Origin: HGM04593 sp045631905
Lineage (GTDB): Bacteria; Bacteroidota; Bacteroidia; Bacteroidales; Bacteroidaceae
Length of the DNA stretch: 64,000 nt
NCBI GenBank assembly: GCA_045631905.1
Contig: JAZQVO010000028.1
Coordinates: forward strand, 62,001-126,000
Reading direction: 5' to 3'
A model generated the notes under the pieces. That model was given only the letters and a program-made list of their open reading frames with translations, was not told the origin of the DNA and ran no database searches. The translations under genes and the position numbers were made by a program. Of this stretch, positions 17,033 through 26,165 are shown piece by piece (position 1 is the stretch's first letter; the number at the start of each line of letters is the position of its first letter).

Positions 17033-17779
17033 ATGAGCAAGCCAATAATTGAACTCGATAATGTGAAGCGAGAATTTATCGTGGGCGAGGAGGTTGTGCG
17101 TGCACTCCGTGGAGTGAGCTTTACAATCACCGAGAATGAGTTTGTAACCATCATGGGAACATCGGGCTCGGGAAAATCCACCCTCCTGAACCTGCTTGGT
17201 TGCCTCGACACCCCTACAAGTGGCGAGTATAAGCTCGACGGTATCCCCGTGCGCAAGATGAGCAAAAATCAAAGAGCCGGTATGCGCATGCGAAAGATAG
17301 GTTTCGTTTTTCAAAATTATAACCTGCTTTCTAAGACCACAGCCGTGGAAAATGTGGAACTACCACTCATGTACAACCCCAAGATAAGCGCAAAGGAGCG
17401 TCGAGAACGCGCGATAGAGGCATTGAAAGCTGTCGGACTTGCCGACAGGCTCATGCACAAGAGCAACCAGATGAGTGGCGGACAGATGCAACGTGTTGCC
17501 ATCGCTCGTGCGCTAGTGAACAACCCTGCCGTAATCCTTGCCGACGAGGCAACAGGTAACCTCGACACACGCACCTCGTTCGAGATTCTCACACTCTTTC
17601 AACGACTGCATGCCGAAGGGCGTACAATTATATTTGTAACACATAACCCCGAGATTGCACAATACAGCAGTCGCAACATAGTGTTGAAAGACGGAAAGAT
17701 AAAAGAGGATACGATAAACACCAATATTCTGTCGGCGGCCGAGACTTTGGCCTCTTTGCCCGTACAGAACGATGATTAA
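17033..17779 (+). CDS. MacB/LolD-type ABC transporter ATP-binding protein
   Basis: This is a 248-residue ATPase of the macrolide/lipoprotein exporter branch. The Walker A motif GTSGSGKST is at 42-50. The Q-loop is in GFVFQNYNLL, the signature MSGGQMQRVAIARAL lies at about 144-158, Walker B with ADEATGNLD follows at about 168, and the switch histidine is in FVTHNPE. It powers the permease encoded 11 bases downstream. In E. coli MacB these two parts are one polypeptide; here they are separate, as is usual in Bacteroidetes. Confidence 0.95.
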   Translation: MSKPIIELDNVKREFIVGEEVVRALRGVSFTITENEFVTIMGTSGSGKSTLLNLLGCLDTPTSGEYKLDGIPVRKMSKNQRAGMRMRKIGFVFQNYNLLSKTTAVENVELPLMYNPKISAKERRERAIEALKAVGLADRLMHKSNQMSGGQMQRVAIARALVNNPAVILADEATGNLDTRTSFEILTLFQRLHAEGRTIIFVTHNPEIAQYSSRNIVLKDGKIKEDTINTNILSAAETLASLPVQNDD

Positions 17780-17790
17780 AAAACAACGAT

Positions 17791-19011
17791 ATGAATTTTA
17801 CCAATCTATTCAAAATCGCAATAAGAGCCATAGCCGGCAATAAGTTGCGAGCCTTCCTCACCATGCTGGGAATAATCATCGGTGTAGCATCGGTGATAAC
17901 CATGCTTGCTATCGGTCAAGGCTCCAAGCGCAGTATTCAGGCACAAATATCCGAGATGGGCTCTAATATGATAATGATACACCCGGGTGGCGACCGTCGT
18001 GGCGGTGTGCGACAAAGCAGTGCCGACATGCAGACCTTGAAACTCGAAGATTATGAGAGCCTTAAAAGCGAAGCACAGCTTTTGTCTGCTGTGAGCCCGA
18101 GCGTTAATAGTTCGGGACAGCTTATTCGTGGAAACCATAACACCCCCACAACCATCTATGGTATAAGTGAAGATTACCTTACCATACGTCAGTTGGAGAT
18201 ACAGGACGGTGATATATTCAGCGAGCAGGAGATAAAAACGGCGGCAAAAGTGTGCTTGCTGGGAAAAACCGTGATAGACGAACTTTTTCCCGACGGTGAA
18301 GACCCGGTAGGCAAGGTTGTGCGCTTCAACAGCATACCTTTTACGGTTGTAGGCACACTTGTTCCCAAGGGTTACAACAGCATGGGGCAAGACCAGGATA
18401 ATGTGGTGCTTGCACCCTACACAAGTGTTATGAAACGTATTCTTGCAATCACACACCTGCAAGGAATAAACGCCTCGGCTGTTGAGGAGGAACTCACCGA
18501 CCAGGCAATAGAGGAGGTTAAGGTTATTCTGCGCCGTAACCATAAACTGAACGAAGGGCAAAACGATAATTTCACAATACGCTCGCAACAGGAACTTAGC
18601 GAGATGATGAACAGCACCACCGACATGATGACTATTCTGCTTGGTTGCGTGGCCGGCATATCGCTCATCGTAGGCGGAATAGGTATTATGAATATTATGT
18701 ATGTGTCGGTAACAGAGCGCACAAAAGAGATAGGTTTGCGCATGTCGGTAGGAGCCCGAGGCATAGATATTCTCAGTCAGTTTCTCATCGAAGCTATATT
18801 GATAAGCATCACGGGTGGTATTATAGGTGTGCTTGTGGGTGCCGGTTGCTCCTACCTTATAAAAGTTGTTGCTGCATGGCCTGTATATATTCAGCCGTGG
18901 AGCGTAATTTTGAGCTTTGCAGTTTGCACGCTCACAGGTATTTTCTTTGGGTGGTATCCGGCGAAAAAAGCCGCCGACCTCGACCCTATTGAGGCCATCA
19001 GGTACGAATAA
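17791..19011 (+). CDS. MacB-type ABC transporter permease
   Basis: This 406-residue permease has four membrane helices: one at about 22-44 (FLTMLGIIIGVASVITMLAIG), a large periplasmic MacB-PCD domain, then three helices at about 283-400. The EIGLRMSVGARGIDILSQFLIEA coupling segment and the C-terminal PAKKAADLDPIEAIRYE are family hallmarks. With the preceding three genes it forms a MacAB-TolC-like pump, probably exporting antibiotics, peptides or lipidic compounds. The operon ends at a strong palindromic terminator. Confidence 0.95.
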   Translation: MNFTNLFKIAIRAIAGNKLRAFLTMLGIIIGVASVITMLAIGQGSKRSIQAQISEMGSNMIMIHPGGDRRGGVRQSSADMQTLKLEDYESLKSEAQLLSAVSPSVNSSGQLIRGNHNTPTTIYGISEDYLTIRQLEIQDGDIFSEQEIKTAAKVCLLGKTVIDELFPDGEDPVGKVVRFNSIPFTVVGTLVPKGYNSMGQDQDNVVLAPYTSVMKRILAITHLQGINASAVEEELTDQAIEEVKVILRRNHKLNEGQNDNFTIRSQQELSEMMNSTTDMMTILLGCVAGISLIVGGIGIMNIMYVSVTERTKEIGLRMSVGARGIDILSQFLIEAILISITGGIIGVLVGAGCSYLIKVVAAWPVYIQPWSVILSFAVCTLTGIFFGWYPAKKAADLDPIEAIRYE

Positions 19012-19022
19012 TATCAAAGTTC

Positions 19023-19074
19023 TATACGCCAAAAAAGCTCAATCTTTCGAAAGATTGAGCTTTTTTGGCGTATA
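19023..19074. terminator. Perfect 52-bp palindromic terminator
   Basis: Positions 19023-19048 are the exact reverse complement of 19049-19074. The palindrome contains A6 and T6 tracts flanking a GC-containing core. It lies between the convergent efflux operon and glutamine synthetase gene and should act in both directions. Confidence 0.9.
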
Positions 19075-19088
19075 AATACTTATGTGCC

Positions 19089-21272
19089 TTAACAAATAAA
19101 CAGTAATTCGCGATATTTAGGCAGTGTCCACAGCTCATTGTCTACAACAAGCTCGAGCTTGTCTATGTGAGAACGTATCTCTTCGAGCATAGGGGCAACG
19201 GTGTCGTGGTAGGCGATAGCTTTGTCGCGCTCCGATGTTATTTTGTTTGCAACTTTGCGACGCTCCACCATCTCGTTTACAAGACGACGAATTTCGGACA
19301 CATGTATCGCCATCTCCTTTATAAGAGATATATTCTCGGCCGACATTTGGTCGCCCTCCTCTTTGCCTATCACCTGCTCCATCTTTATAACATTGTCGAG
19401 CAGAGAACTTTGGTATTTTGTGGCTGTGGGAATTATGTGGTTAAGAGCGAGGTCGCCAAGCACGCGTGCCTCGATTTGAATTTTCTTTGTGTACATCTCC
19501 CACTTAATCTCGTTGCGGGCGCGTAGCTCTGTTTCGGTCATCACCTCCATGTTGCGGAACATCTCAACGCTCTCTTTGTCGAGATAACGGTCGAACACGA
19601 TGGGAGCACTCGACTCGCAGTCGAGACCGCGTTTGCCGGCTTCGCGACGCCACTCCTCGGAATAACCGTTTCCGTCGAAACGAACGGGCTTGCTGTACTT
19701 TATATATTTACGAATTATTTTTACAAGCGCAGTCTCCTTCGAAACACCTTTGTCTATAAGTGTATCAACCTCCTTTTTAAATATTGTCAGCTGTTCGGCC
19801 ATCGCTGTGTTGAGGGCAATCATAGCCGACGCACAGTTGGCCTCGGAACCTACGGCGCGAAACTCGAAACGGTTGCCGGTAAAGGCAAAGGGCGATGTTC
19901 GGTTGCGGTCGGTGTTGTCTATCAAGAGCTCGGGTAATGCCGGGATATTAAGACGCAATTCGCGCTTGCTCAATATCTTTACAACATCGTCGGTTGTCTC
20001 CATGTGGTCGAGAACCGATGACAGGTGCGAGCCCAAGAAGCTCGATATTATGGCGGGAGGTGCCTCGGCAGCTCCCAAACGGTGCGCGTTGGCGGCCGAC
20101 ATTATGCTGGCTTTTAATAATCCATTATGTCGGTATATTGCTGCAAGGGTATTTACAACAAATGTTATGAAACGCAGGTTGTCCTTGTCGGTTTTTCCCG
20201 GAGCCATGAGCAAGACACCTGTATCTGTGCCAAGCGACCAGTTGTTGTGTTTGCCCGAACCATTGACACCTTTAAAAGGTTTCTCGTGCAAGAGCACACG
20301 GAAGCCGTGGCGACGGGCAACATCTTTCATCAGTGCCATTATGAGCATGTTATGGTCTACTGCAAGGTTACACTCTTCGTATATGGGTGCAAGCTCAAAT
20401 TGGTTGGGTGCGGCCTCGTTGTGACAAGTTTTTGCCGGTATACCGAGCTTTAGGGCCTCTATCTCGAGGTCCTTCATGAATGCCGCCACACGTGCGGGTA
20501 TCGAACCAAAATAGTGGTCCTCGAGCTGTTGGTTTTTTGCGCTATCGTGCCCCATGAGGGTGCGTCCTGTGAGTAGCAGGTCGGGACGGGCAAGCAACAT
20601 ACCCTCATCTACAAGAAAATACTCCTGTTCCCAACCCAAATATGTTGTAACCTTTTTTATGTTCTTGTCAAAATATCGGCACACCTCGGTAGCGGCTTTG
20701 TCCACAGCTCGCAACGATTTTAAAAGCGGAGCTTTATAGTCGAGAGCCTCGCCCGTGTAGGATATAAACACGGTGGGGATACATAGCGTGTCGGCCATTA
20801 AAAAAGCCGGGGAGGTGGGGTCCCATGCGCTGTATCCTCTTGCTTCGAATGTACTGCGTATGCCACCGTTGGGGAACGACGAAGCATCGGGCTCCTGTTG
20901 CACAAGCAACTTACCCGAAAACTCCTCCAACACGCCACCCTTTCCATCGTGCTCTATAAAAGCATCGTGTTTTTCAGCCGTAGTTTCTGTGAGCGGGTGA
21001 AACCAGTGTGTGTAGTGTGTGGCACCATTCTCAACTGCCCACTTTTTCATGCCTTCGGCCACGGTGTCGGCTATGGAGCTATCAAAAGGAGCTCCGTTAT
21101 CTATCACATCGACAAGGTTGGCATATACATCTTTGGGAAGATATTTATACATCTTTTCGCGGTTGAACACCTTTATGGCATAATAGTCCGAAGGGCGATC
21201 GGTGTTGTTGGGTACATCTACTGCGCTTTTACCAAAAGCGGCAGTTATCACATCAAATCTTAATTTTGACAT
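19089..21272 (-). CDS. glnN: Type III glutamine synthetase
   Basis: It condenses glutamate and ammonia with ATP hydrolysis to give glutamine. The 727-residue length and architecture identify the GSIII class common in Bacteroidetes, as opposed to about 470 residues for GSI. Seen motifs include LGWEQEYFLVDEG (about 218-230), AKTCHNEAAPNQFELAPIYEE (about 276-296), and GVNGSGKHNNWSLGTDTG (about 333-350), which supplies ammonia and glutamate contacts. A long helical C-terminal extension is also present. A near-consensus promoter lies about 105-137 bases upstream. No PII or ntr gene is adjacent. Confidence 0.97.
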   Translation of the reverse strand: MSKLRFDVITAAFGKSAVDVPNNTDRPSDYYAIKVFNREKMYKYLPKDVYANLVDVIDNGAPFDSSIADTVAEGMKKWAVENGATHYTHWFHPLTETTAEKHDAFIEHDGKGGVLEEFSGKLLVQQEPDASSFPNGGIRSTFEARGYSAWDPTSPAFLMADTLCIPTVFISYTGEALDYKAPLLKSLRAVDKAATEVCRYFDKNIKKVTTYLGWEQEYFLVDEGMLLARPDLLLTGRTLMGHDSAKNQQLEDHYFGSIPARVAAFMKDLEIEALKLGIPAKTCHNEAAPNQFELAPIYEECNLAVDHNMLIMALMKDVARRHGFRVLLHEKPFKGVNGSGKHNNWSLGTDTGVLLMAPGKTDKDNLRFITFVVNTLAAIYRHNGLLKASIMSAANAHRLGAAEAPPAIISSFLGSHLSSVLDHMETTDDVVKILSKRELRLNIPALPELLIDNTDRNRTSPFAFTGNRFEFRAVGSEANCASAMIALNTAMAEQLTIFKKEVDTLIDKGVSKETALVKIIRKYIKYSKPVRFDGNGYSEEWRREAGKRGLDCESSAPIVFDRYLDKESVEMFRNMEVMTETELRARNEIKWEMYTKKIQIEARVLGDLALNHIIPTATKYQSSLLDNVIKMEQVIGKEEGDQMSAENISLIKEMAIHVSEIRRLVNEMVERRKVANKITSERDKAIAYHDTVAPMLEEIRSHIDKLELVVDNELWTLPKYRELLFIC

Positions 21273-21377
21273 TTTTCTCCTTGTTAAAATATTAGAAGGA
21301 TAAAAAACGGTTTTTAAATATATGCTTTTTGGCAGTACTCTAAAAACTGTCTTTTTGTAAAGTTTGTAATTTTTTCA

Positions 21378-21409
21378 CAAAGATAACAACGAACGGTAAA
21401 AAGTACAAC
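21378..21409 (-). promoter_or_regulatory. Promoter of glnN
   Basis: On the minus strand GTTG (21406-21409) precedes TATCTTTG (21378-21385) by 20 bases. The predicted start near 21371 would leave a leader of about 99 bases. Confidence 0.6.
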
Positions 21410-21699
21410 TTTTTGCAAAGAAAAGAGGTGTGGTTTGAGAATATATTGTGAAATTATGGTACCTGTTTTTAAAAAAGAGCTCTGTTTTTGAGTTTTCGCC
21501 TGTAAAAACTCGGCAAAACAGAAAAATGTGCTCAAAAAACAAGTTGTCAAATTGTAAGTATTTTGGTTTGATTGTGTAATATTTGTCAGTAAAATGCAGG
21601 TAATATATATTATTGTGATATGCTTGAAAAACTTTTCTAACTCGTAATATTAACTTACAACGCTTTTTTTATGGCAAAAAGTTGAAAAAAAATAAGAAT

Positions 21700-21733
21700 T
21701 TTGTATTATAAAAATTAAAAATAAATATCTTTG
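21700..21733 (+). promoter_or_regulatory. Promoter of nagA
   Basis: TTTG (21700-21703) and TATCTTTG (21726-21733) are both exact consensus elements, with a slightly long 22-base spacer. The leader would be about 32 bases. Confidence 0.6.
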
Positions 21734-21771
21734 TAGTTCGTAAATGAGAATTTTTATTAAACCATAATACT

Positions 21772-22935
21772 ATGTTAACGCAAATCATTAACGCTAGAAT
21801 CCTTACACCACAAGGTTGGTTGAAGGACGGTTCTGTAATCATCAGAGACAACAAAATTTTAGAGGTGACAAACTGCGACCTGGCCGTTATCGGTGCAGAA
21901 GTTATTGATGCAAAAGGTATGTATGTTGTGCCCGGCGGTGTTGAGATACACATTCACGGAGGTGGCGGTGGCGACTTCATGGAGGGAACCGAAGAGGCTT
22001 TCCGTACAGCTATAAACGCACACATGAAACACGGAACAACAAGTATCTTCCCCACTCTATCTTCATCTACTGTGCCCATGATTGAAGCAGCTGCCGAGAC
22101 ATGTACAAAGATGATGGCAGAGCCTAACAGCCCCGTGCTTGGTTTGCACCTCGAAGGTCACTACCTGAACATGAAGATGGCCGGTGGTCAGTTGCCCGAA
22201 AACATCAAAGACCCTGACCCCAATGAATATATCCCCTTGGTCGAAAAATGGGATTGTATCAAGCGTTGGGACGCTGCTCCCGAGCTTCCCGGAGCAATGC
22301 AATTTGGTAAATATATAACCTCAAAGGGTATTTTGGCATCTGTTGCACACACACAAGCCGAGTACGACGACATTCATGTTGCCTACCAGAACGGCTATAC
22401 ACACGCAACACACTTCTACAATGCGATGCCCGGTTTCCACAAACGTCGTGAGTACAAATACGAAGGAACCGTTGAGAGTATCTATCTCCACGAGGATATG
22501 ACTGTTGAGGTTGTTGCCGATGGTATACACGTTCCTCCCACCATTCTACGTCTTATCCACAAAATCAAAGGTGTTGAGCGTGCATGTGTAATTACCGATG
22601 CTCTTGCATGTGCGGCAAGTGACAGCACAACAGCTTTCGACCCCCGAGTAATTATAGAGGACGGCGTTTGTAAACTTGCCGACCGTACAGCTCTTGCCGG
22701 TAGCGTAGCAACAATGGACCGCCTCATTCGTACACTTGTGCAAAAAGCCGAAATTCCTTTGGAAGATGCTATCCGCATGGCATCGGAAACACCTTCGAAG
22801 ATTATGGGTGTTTACGACCGCAAGGGTTCTTTGCAGAAGGATAAAGATGCAGACATCATGGTTCTCGACGAGAACTTGAACATACGTGCCGTTTGGGTTA
22901 TGGGTAAATTGGTTGAGGGAACATACTCACTCTAA
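21772..22935 (+). CDS. nagA: N-acetylglucosamine-6-phosphate deacetylase
   Basis: This cytoplasmic amidohydrolase removes acetate from GlcNAc-6-phosphate in amino-sugar catabolism and peptidoglycan recycling. The 387-residue length is normal. Metal/substrate motifs include EIHIHGGGGGDF (about 61-72, in the usual DxHxHG position), HLEGHYLN (about 126-133), SVAHTQAEYDD, THATHFYNAM with the histidine pair, and ITDALA with the catalytic aspartate (about 276). No nagB is adjacent. Confidence 0.95.
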   Translation: MLTQIINARILTPQGWLKDGSVIIRDNKILEVTNCDLAVIGAEVIDAKGMYVVPGGVEIHIHGGGGGDFMEGTEEAFRTAINAHMKHGTTSIFPTLSSSTVPMIEAAAETCTKMMAEPNSPVLGLHLEGHYLNMKMAGGQLPENIKDPDPNEYIPLVEKWDCIKRWDAAPELPGAMQFGKYITSKGILASVAHTQAEYDDIHVAYQNGYTHATHFYNAMPGFHKRREYKYEGTVESIYLHEDMTVEVVADGIHVPPTILRLIHKIKGVERACVITDALACAASDSTTAFDPRVIIEDGVCKLADRTALAGSVATMDRLIRTLVQKAEIPLEDAIRMASETPSKIMGVYDRKGSLQKDKDADIMVLDENLNIRAVWVMGKLVEGTYSL

Positions 22936-22959
22936 TATCTGTCTCCCAACAACATAAAC

Positions 22960-23007
22960 ATAAACACAAACGAAAGCAGTCAAGCGACTGCTTTCGTTTG
23001 TGTTTAT
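22960..23007. terminator. nagA terminator
   Basis: A perfect 22-bp inverted repeat (22960-22981 and 22986-23007) with a four-base loop begins 25 bases after the nagA stop. Confidence 0.9.
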
Positions 23008-23192
23008 ACAAAAAGATGAATCTTTCGCGCTATTCTGTTGTGTGGAAATTTATTCAAATTTAAGTTCCATTATAAACTTTTTTGCTTTACATGTGTTATA
23101 CCAATAAAAACTTACTCAATAAGTATTAATTGTATTAAATTAAGTATTAAAAAACCTGCGAAATAATTATCTTCGCACAATTATTAAAGAAC

Positions 23193-25271
23193 ATGAGCAA
23201 CAAAAAAGAACAACAGATGAACAACAATCCTTTATGCATGCCATATGGCACGCCATTTAATTCTGTTCCATTTGATAGGATAACCCTTGAACACTTTATC
23301 CCGGCTGTCCAGGAGGGAATAAAAAGGGAAAAAGAGAGCATAGATGACATTTGTAAAAACAACGAAGTTGCAACCTTCGAAAACACCATAGAGGAATTTG
23401 AAAAGGCCGGCGGAATGCTTGGCGAGGTTCTCTGTGCATTTAATGCGCTGATATACTCTCACAGTTACGACGAGCTTGTAAAGATAGAGGAAGAAATTCA
23501 ACAACTATACACCGAGCACAAAAACAACATAACACTTAACGAGGAACTATTTGCCCGAATAAAATATGTGTATGAGAATATGCCATCTACACTTACAACC
23601 GAGCAAAAAAGATTGACCGAAGAGATATACACGCTTTTTGCAAGAGAAGGTGCCAACCTCAAAGGCAAAGAGCGCGAGGAGTATCGCGAGCTAAGCAAGA
23701 AAATGACACTCCTCTCTCTTAAATTCCAAGAGAACATAATCAAAGACACCGACGCATATACCTTGCATGTAACAAAAGGCGAGGATACAGAAGGCATGCC
23801 CGAAGACCTTTTGGAAAGCGCCTCAAAGAGCGCGAAAGAGGCGGGCAAAGAGGGGTGGGTTTTCACGCTTCACCGCCCAAGCTACATACCTTTTATAACA
23901 TTCTGTAAAAATCGCGAGTTACGTCGACAAATGTTCATGGCCTATAATACAATAGGCGCAAAAGGTAATGAATACGACAACCGAGATGTTGTAAAAGAGA
24001 TAGTGAACACCCGTTTACGCTATGCGCGACTGCTTGGTTATAACACATATAGCGACTATGTGCTTGCCGAACGCATGGCAAAAAACACAGACGCCGTTTT
24101 TGCCATGCTAGGTAAACTAACATGGAACTACCTGCCTGTTGCTCGTGAAGAGATGAGAGAGATTGTAAAATTTGCCAAAGAGTGCGAAGGCGAAATATTC
24201 GATTTTCAACCATGGGATTTTGCATATTATTCCGAGAAACTAAAAGAGAAAAAATTCAGCATAAGTGATGAGATAGTACGCCCCTATTTGAGCCTCGACC
24301 AAGCAATATACGGCGTTTTCTACCTCGCAACAAGGCTCTATGGTGTAACATTCAAGCAAAACCACGATATTCCCACATTTAACCCCGACGTAAAAGTATG
24401 GGAGGTCTACGACTACAACGGCACATACCTCGCACTCCTCTATTGCGACTTTTATTCACGCAAAGGAAAGCACGCCGGTGCATGGATGGACTCCATAAAA
24501 CCACAATACATAACCAAAGATGGCGTAAATCATCGCCCGCATATAACCCTCTCGACAAACTATCGCAAGCCCGTTCCCGGCAAGCCCACACTGCTCAATA
24601 TCGACGAGCTGAACACCCTTCTGCACGAATTTGGACACTGCATGCACGGAATTTTGTCGAACGTGACATATGCAACACTATGCAGCCCGAATGTATTATG
24701 GGATTTTGTAGAGATGCCTTCGCAGATAATGGAGAATTTCGCATACGAAAAAGAGTTTATAAAGAATTTCGCTTTCCACCACGAAACAGGCGAAACAATC
24801 CCCGAAGACACCCTCGATAAAATAATAAATGCCCGAAATTACCTTGCAGCCTATCAGTGCGTGCGTCAAACAGGCTTAGGGCTGATAGACCAGGCATGGC
24901 ATAATATATCAAAACCTTTTGAGGGAGATGTGCTCGAATATGAACACTCTGTGAAAGAGGCATTAAAGCTTATGCCGGCGATAAAAGAGACAGGTATAAC
25001 CCCACAATTCAGCCACATAATGTCGGGTGGATACGCGGCAGGATATTACAGCTACAAATGGGCCGAAGTACTCGATGCCGATGCGTTTTCGCGTTTCAAA
25101 GAGGAGGGTGTGCTAAATATGAAGGTTGCACAATCGTTCAGAGATGAAATCTTGTCGAAAGGCGATACAGAGCACCCAATGAACCTCTACATGCGCTTCC
25201 GTGGCCATGCACCGCAGATAGAACCTTTGCTCGAAAGAGATGGTATAAACAGCATCTGTCCCCACATGTAA
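23193..25271 (+). CDS. dcp: M3-family peptidyl-dipeptidase/oligopeptidase
   Basis: This 692-residue zinc metallopeptidase of the thimet oligopeptidase/Dcp family has the HEFGH motif at 478-482 in LLHEFGHCMHGILS. The downstream third zinc ligand is within the PSQIMENFAYE segment, and the substrate-closing loop with GGYAAGYYSYKWAEVLDADAF lies near 610. There is no obvious signal peptide; a second ATG at 23217 (MNNNPL) is an alternative start. It should degrade short peptides. A TATCTTCG box (23168-23175) is a probable -7 element. It is the first gene of a four-gene run to 27791. Confidence 0.93.
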   Translation: MSNKKEQQMNNNPLCMPYGTPFNSVPFDRITLEHFIPAVQEGIKREKESIDDICKNNEVATFENTIEEFEKAGGMLGEVLCAFNALIYSHSYDELVKIEEEIQQLYTEHKNNITLNEELFARIKYVYENMPSTLTTEQKRLTEEIYTLFAREGANLKGKEREEYRELSKKMTLLSLKFQENIIKDTDAYTLHVTKGEDTEGMPEDLLESASKSAKEAGKEGWVFTLHRPSYIPFITFCKNRELRRQMFMAYNTIGAKGNEYDNRDVVKEIVNTRLRYARLLGYNTYSDYVLAERMAKNTDAVFAMLGKLTWNYLPVAREEMREIVKFAKECEGEIFDFQPWDFAYYSEKLKEKKFSISDEIVRPYLSLDQAIYGVFYLATRLYGVTFKQNHDIPTFNPDVKVWEVYDYNGTYLALLYCDFYSRKGKHAGAWMDSIKPQYITKDGVNHRPHITLSTNYRKPVPGKPTLLNIDELNTLLHEFGHCMHGILSNVTYATLCSPNVLWDFVEMPSQIMENFAYEKEFIKNFAFHHETGETIPEDTLDKIINARNYLAAYQCVRQTGLGLIDQAWHNISKPFEGDVLEYEHSVKEALKLMPAIKETGITPQFSHIMSGGYAAGYYSYKWAEVLDADAFSRFKEEGVLNMKVAQSFRDEILSKGDTEHPMNLYMRFRGHAPQIEPLLERDGINSICPHM

Positions 25272-25284
25272 AAAGTAGATAATT

Positions 25285-25722
25285 ATGAAGAAACAACAGA
25301 ATATTATAAAAACATTTTTAATATCTCTATTCATGGCGCTGTCACTGAGTTCATGTGACAATAAAGACGATTTGCAAGATATCTTCATCGACCGAGATTG
25401 GAAATTATCATTTATTCAAGAGGGTGCCGACAAGAAAGCACCCGACAACAGCAAAGGGGACTATTTATTAGTATTTAACAACAACACATTAACCCTTACC
25501 ACCCCATCAAACGCCAAGATAACCGGAAGTTGGCAGGCCGGTAACGACCCGCGCATGTTCCGTTGCAGTAACATGAAAACAAACGGCAACATCGAGAATG
25601 ACGATATTGCAAAAAGCATGTACAGAATTCTTAAAGAGGCAAAAACATATGGAGGCGACACAAATTGGTTGCAAATAATTGTGCAGAGCGGAAATATTTA
25701 CATGCAATTTCACAACAAATAA
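25285..25722 (+). CDS. Small lipoprotein, DUF4847-like
   Basis: This 145-residue protein has a lipoprotein signal (SLSSC, cysteine about 24) followed by an acidic start (CDNKDDLQD) that may direct it to the outer membrane. The mature domain is a predicted lipocalin-like beta barrel (WKLSFIQEG, YLLVFNNNTLTLTT, GSWQAGNDPRMF). I recall similar proteins under DUF4847 in Bacteroides but cannot verify this. It lies 13 bases after the M3 peptidase gene and 9 bases before the deaminase gene. Confidence 0.75.
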   Translation: MKKQQNIIKTFLISLFMALSLSSCDNKDDLQDIFIDRDWKLSFIQEGADKKAPDNSKGDYLLVFNNNTLTLTTPSNAKITGSWQAGNDPRMFRCSNMKTNGNIENDDIAKSMYRILKEAKTYGGDTNWLQIIVQSGNIYMQFHNK

Positions 25723-25731
25723 AACATAACC

Positions 25732-26163
25732 ATGAACGACACAAAAAAACAACACGAACTCGATTTGAGATATATGCGCATGGCCAAAATTTGGGCCGAG
25801 AACTCATATTGCCAACGACGCAAAGTGGGCGCACTCATCGTTAAAAACAAGATGATAATCTCCGATGGTTACAACGGTACACCTGCCGGCTTCGAAAATA
25901 TATGTGAAGATGAGCAGGGGCTGACAAAACCCTATGTCCTGCATGCCGAGGCAAATGCCATCACCAAGATAGCAAGGTCGGGCAACAGCAGCGATGGAGC
26001 TACCCTATACGTTACCACCATGCCGTGCATAGAATGCTCCAAACTGATAATCCAAGCAGGAATAATACGTGTGGTCTATGCCGAGGAATATCGCGTGAGA
26101 GATGGCGTGGAGTTATTGCAAAGAGCAGGAGTTGAAACAGTTCACATAAGCGAAGAAATTTAA
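25732..26163 (+). CDS. dCMP deaminase family protein
   Basis: This 143-residue zinc-dependent deaminase has HAEANAITK (about 69-77, zinc His and catalytic Glu) and TMPCIECSK (about 95-103, zinc cysteines). The allosteric-type N-terminal region WAENSYCQRRKVGALIV also fits ComEB/deoxycytidylate deaminases. It should convert dCMP to dUMP for dTMP synthesis. It is followed two bases later by the S41 protease gene. Confidence 0.92.
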   Translation: MNDTKKQHELDLRYMRMAKIWAENSYCQRRKVGALIVKNKMIISDGYNGTPAGFENICEDEQGLTKPYVLHAEANAITKIARSGNSSDGATLYVTTMPCIECSKLIIQAGIIRVVYAEEYRVRDGVELLQRAGVETVHISEEI

Positions 26164-26165
26164 CG

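Larger units (their letters stand above)
21273..21771. other. Divergent regulatory region between glnN and nagA
   Basis: These 499 bases hold no gene I can support. They contain promoter-like elements for glnN (21378-21409, minus) and nagA (21700-21733, plus). Between them is a nested AT-rich stem-loop at 21482-21521, formed by an outer CTGTTTT/AAAACAG stem and an inner GAGTTTT/AAAACTC stem. Its role is unknown. Confidence 0.55.

Noticed and set aside
14471..19011. Efflux operon considered as a horizontally acquired resistance island
   Set aside because: No mobile genes, composition break or flanking repeats were seen. MacAB-TolC-like operons are ordinary in Bacteroidetes.
17806..19032. 408-codon minus-strand reading frame
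   Set aside because: It is the shadow of the MacB-type permease gene. The composition is cysteine/histidine/tyrosine-rich without motifs, and the plus-strand protein is a clear family member.
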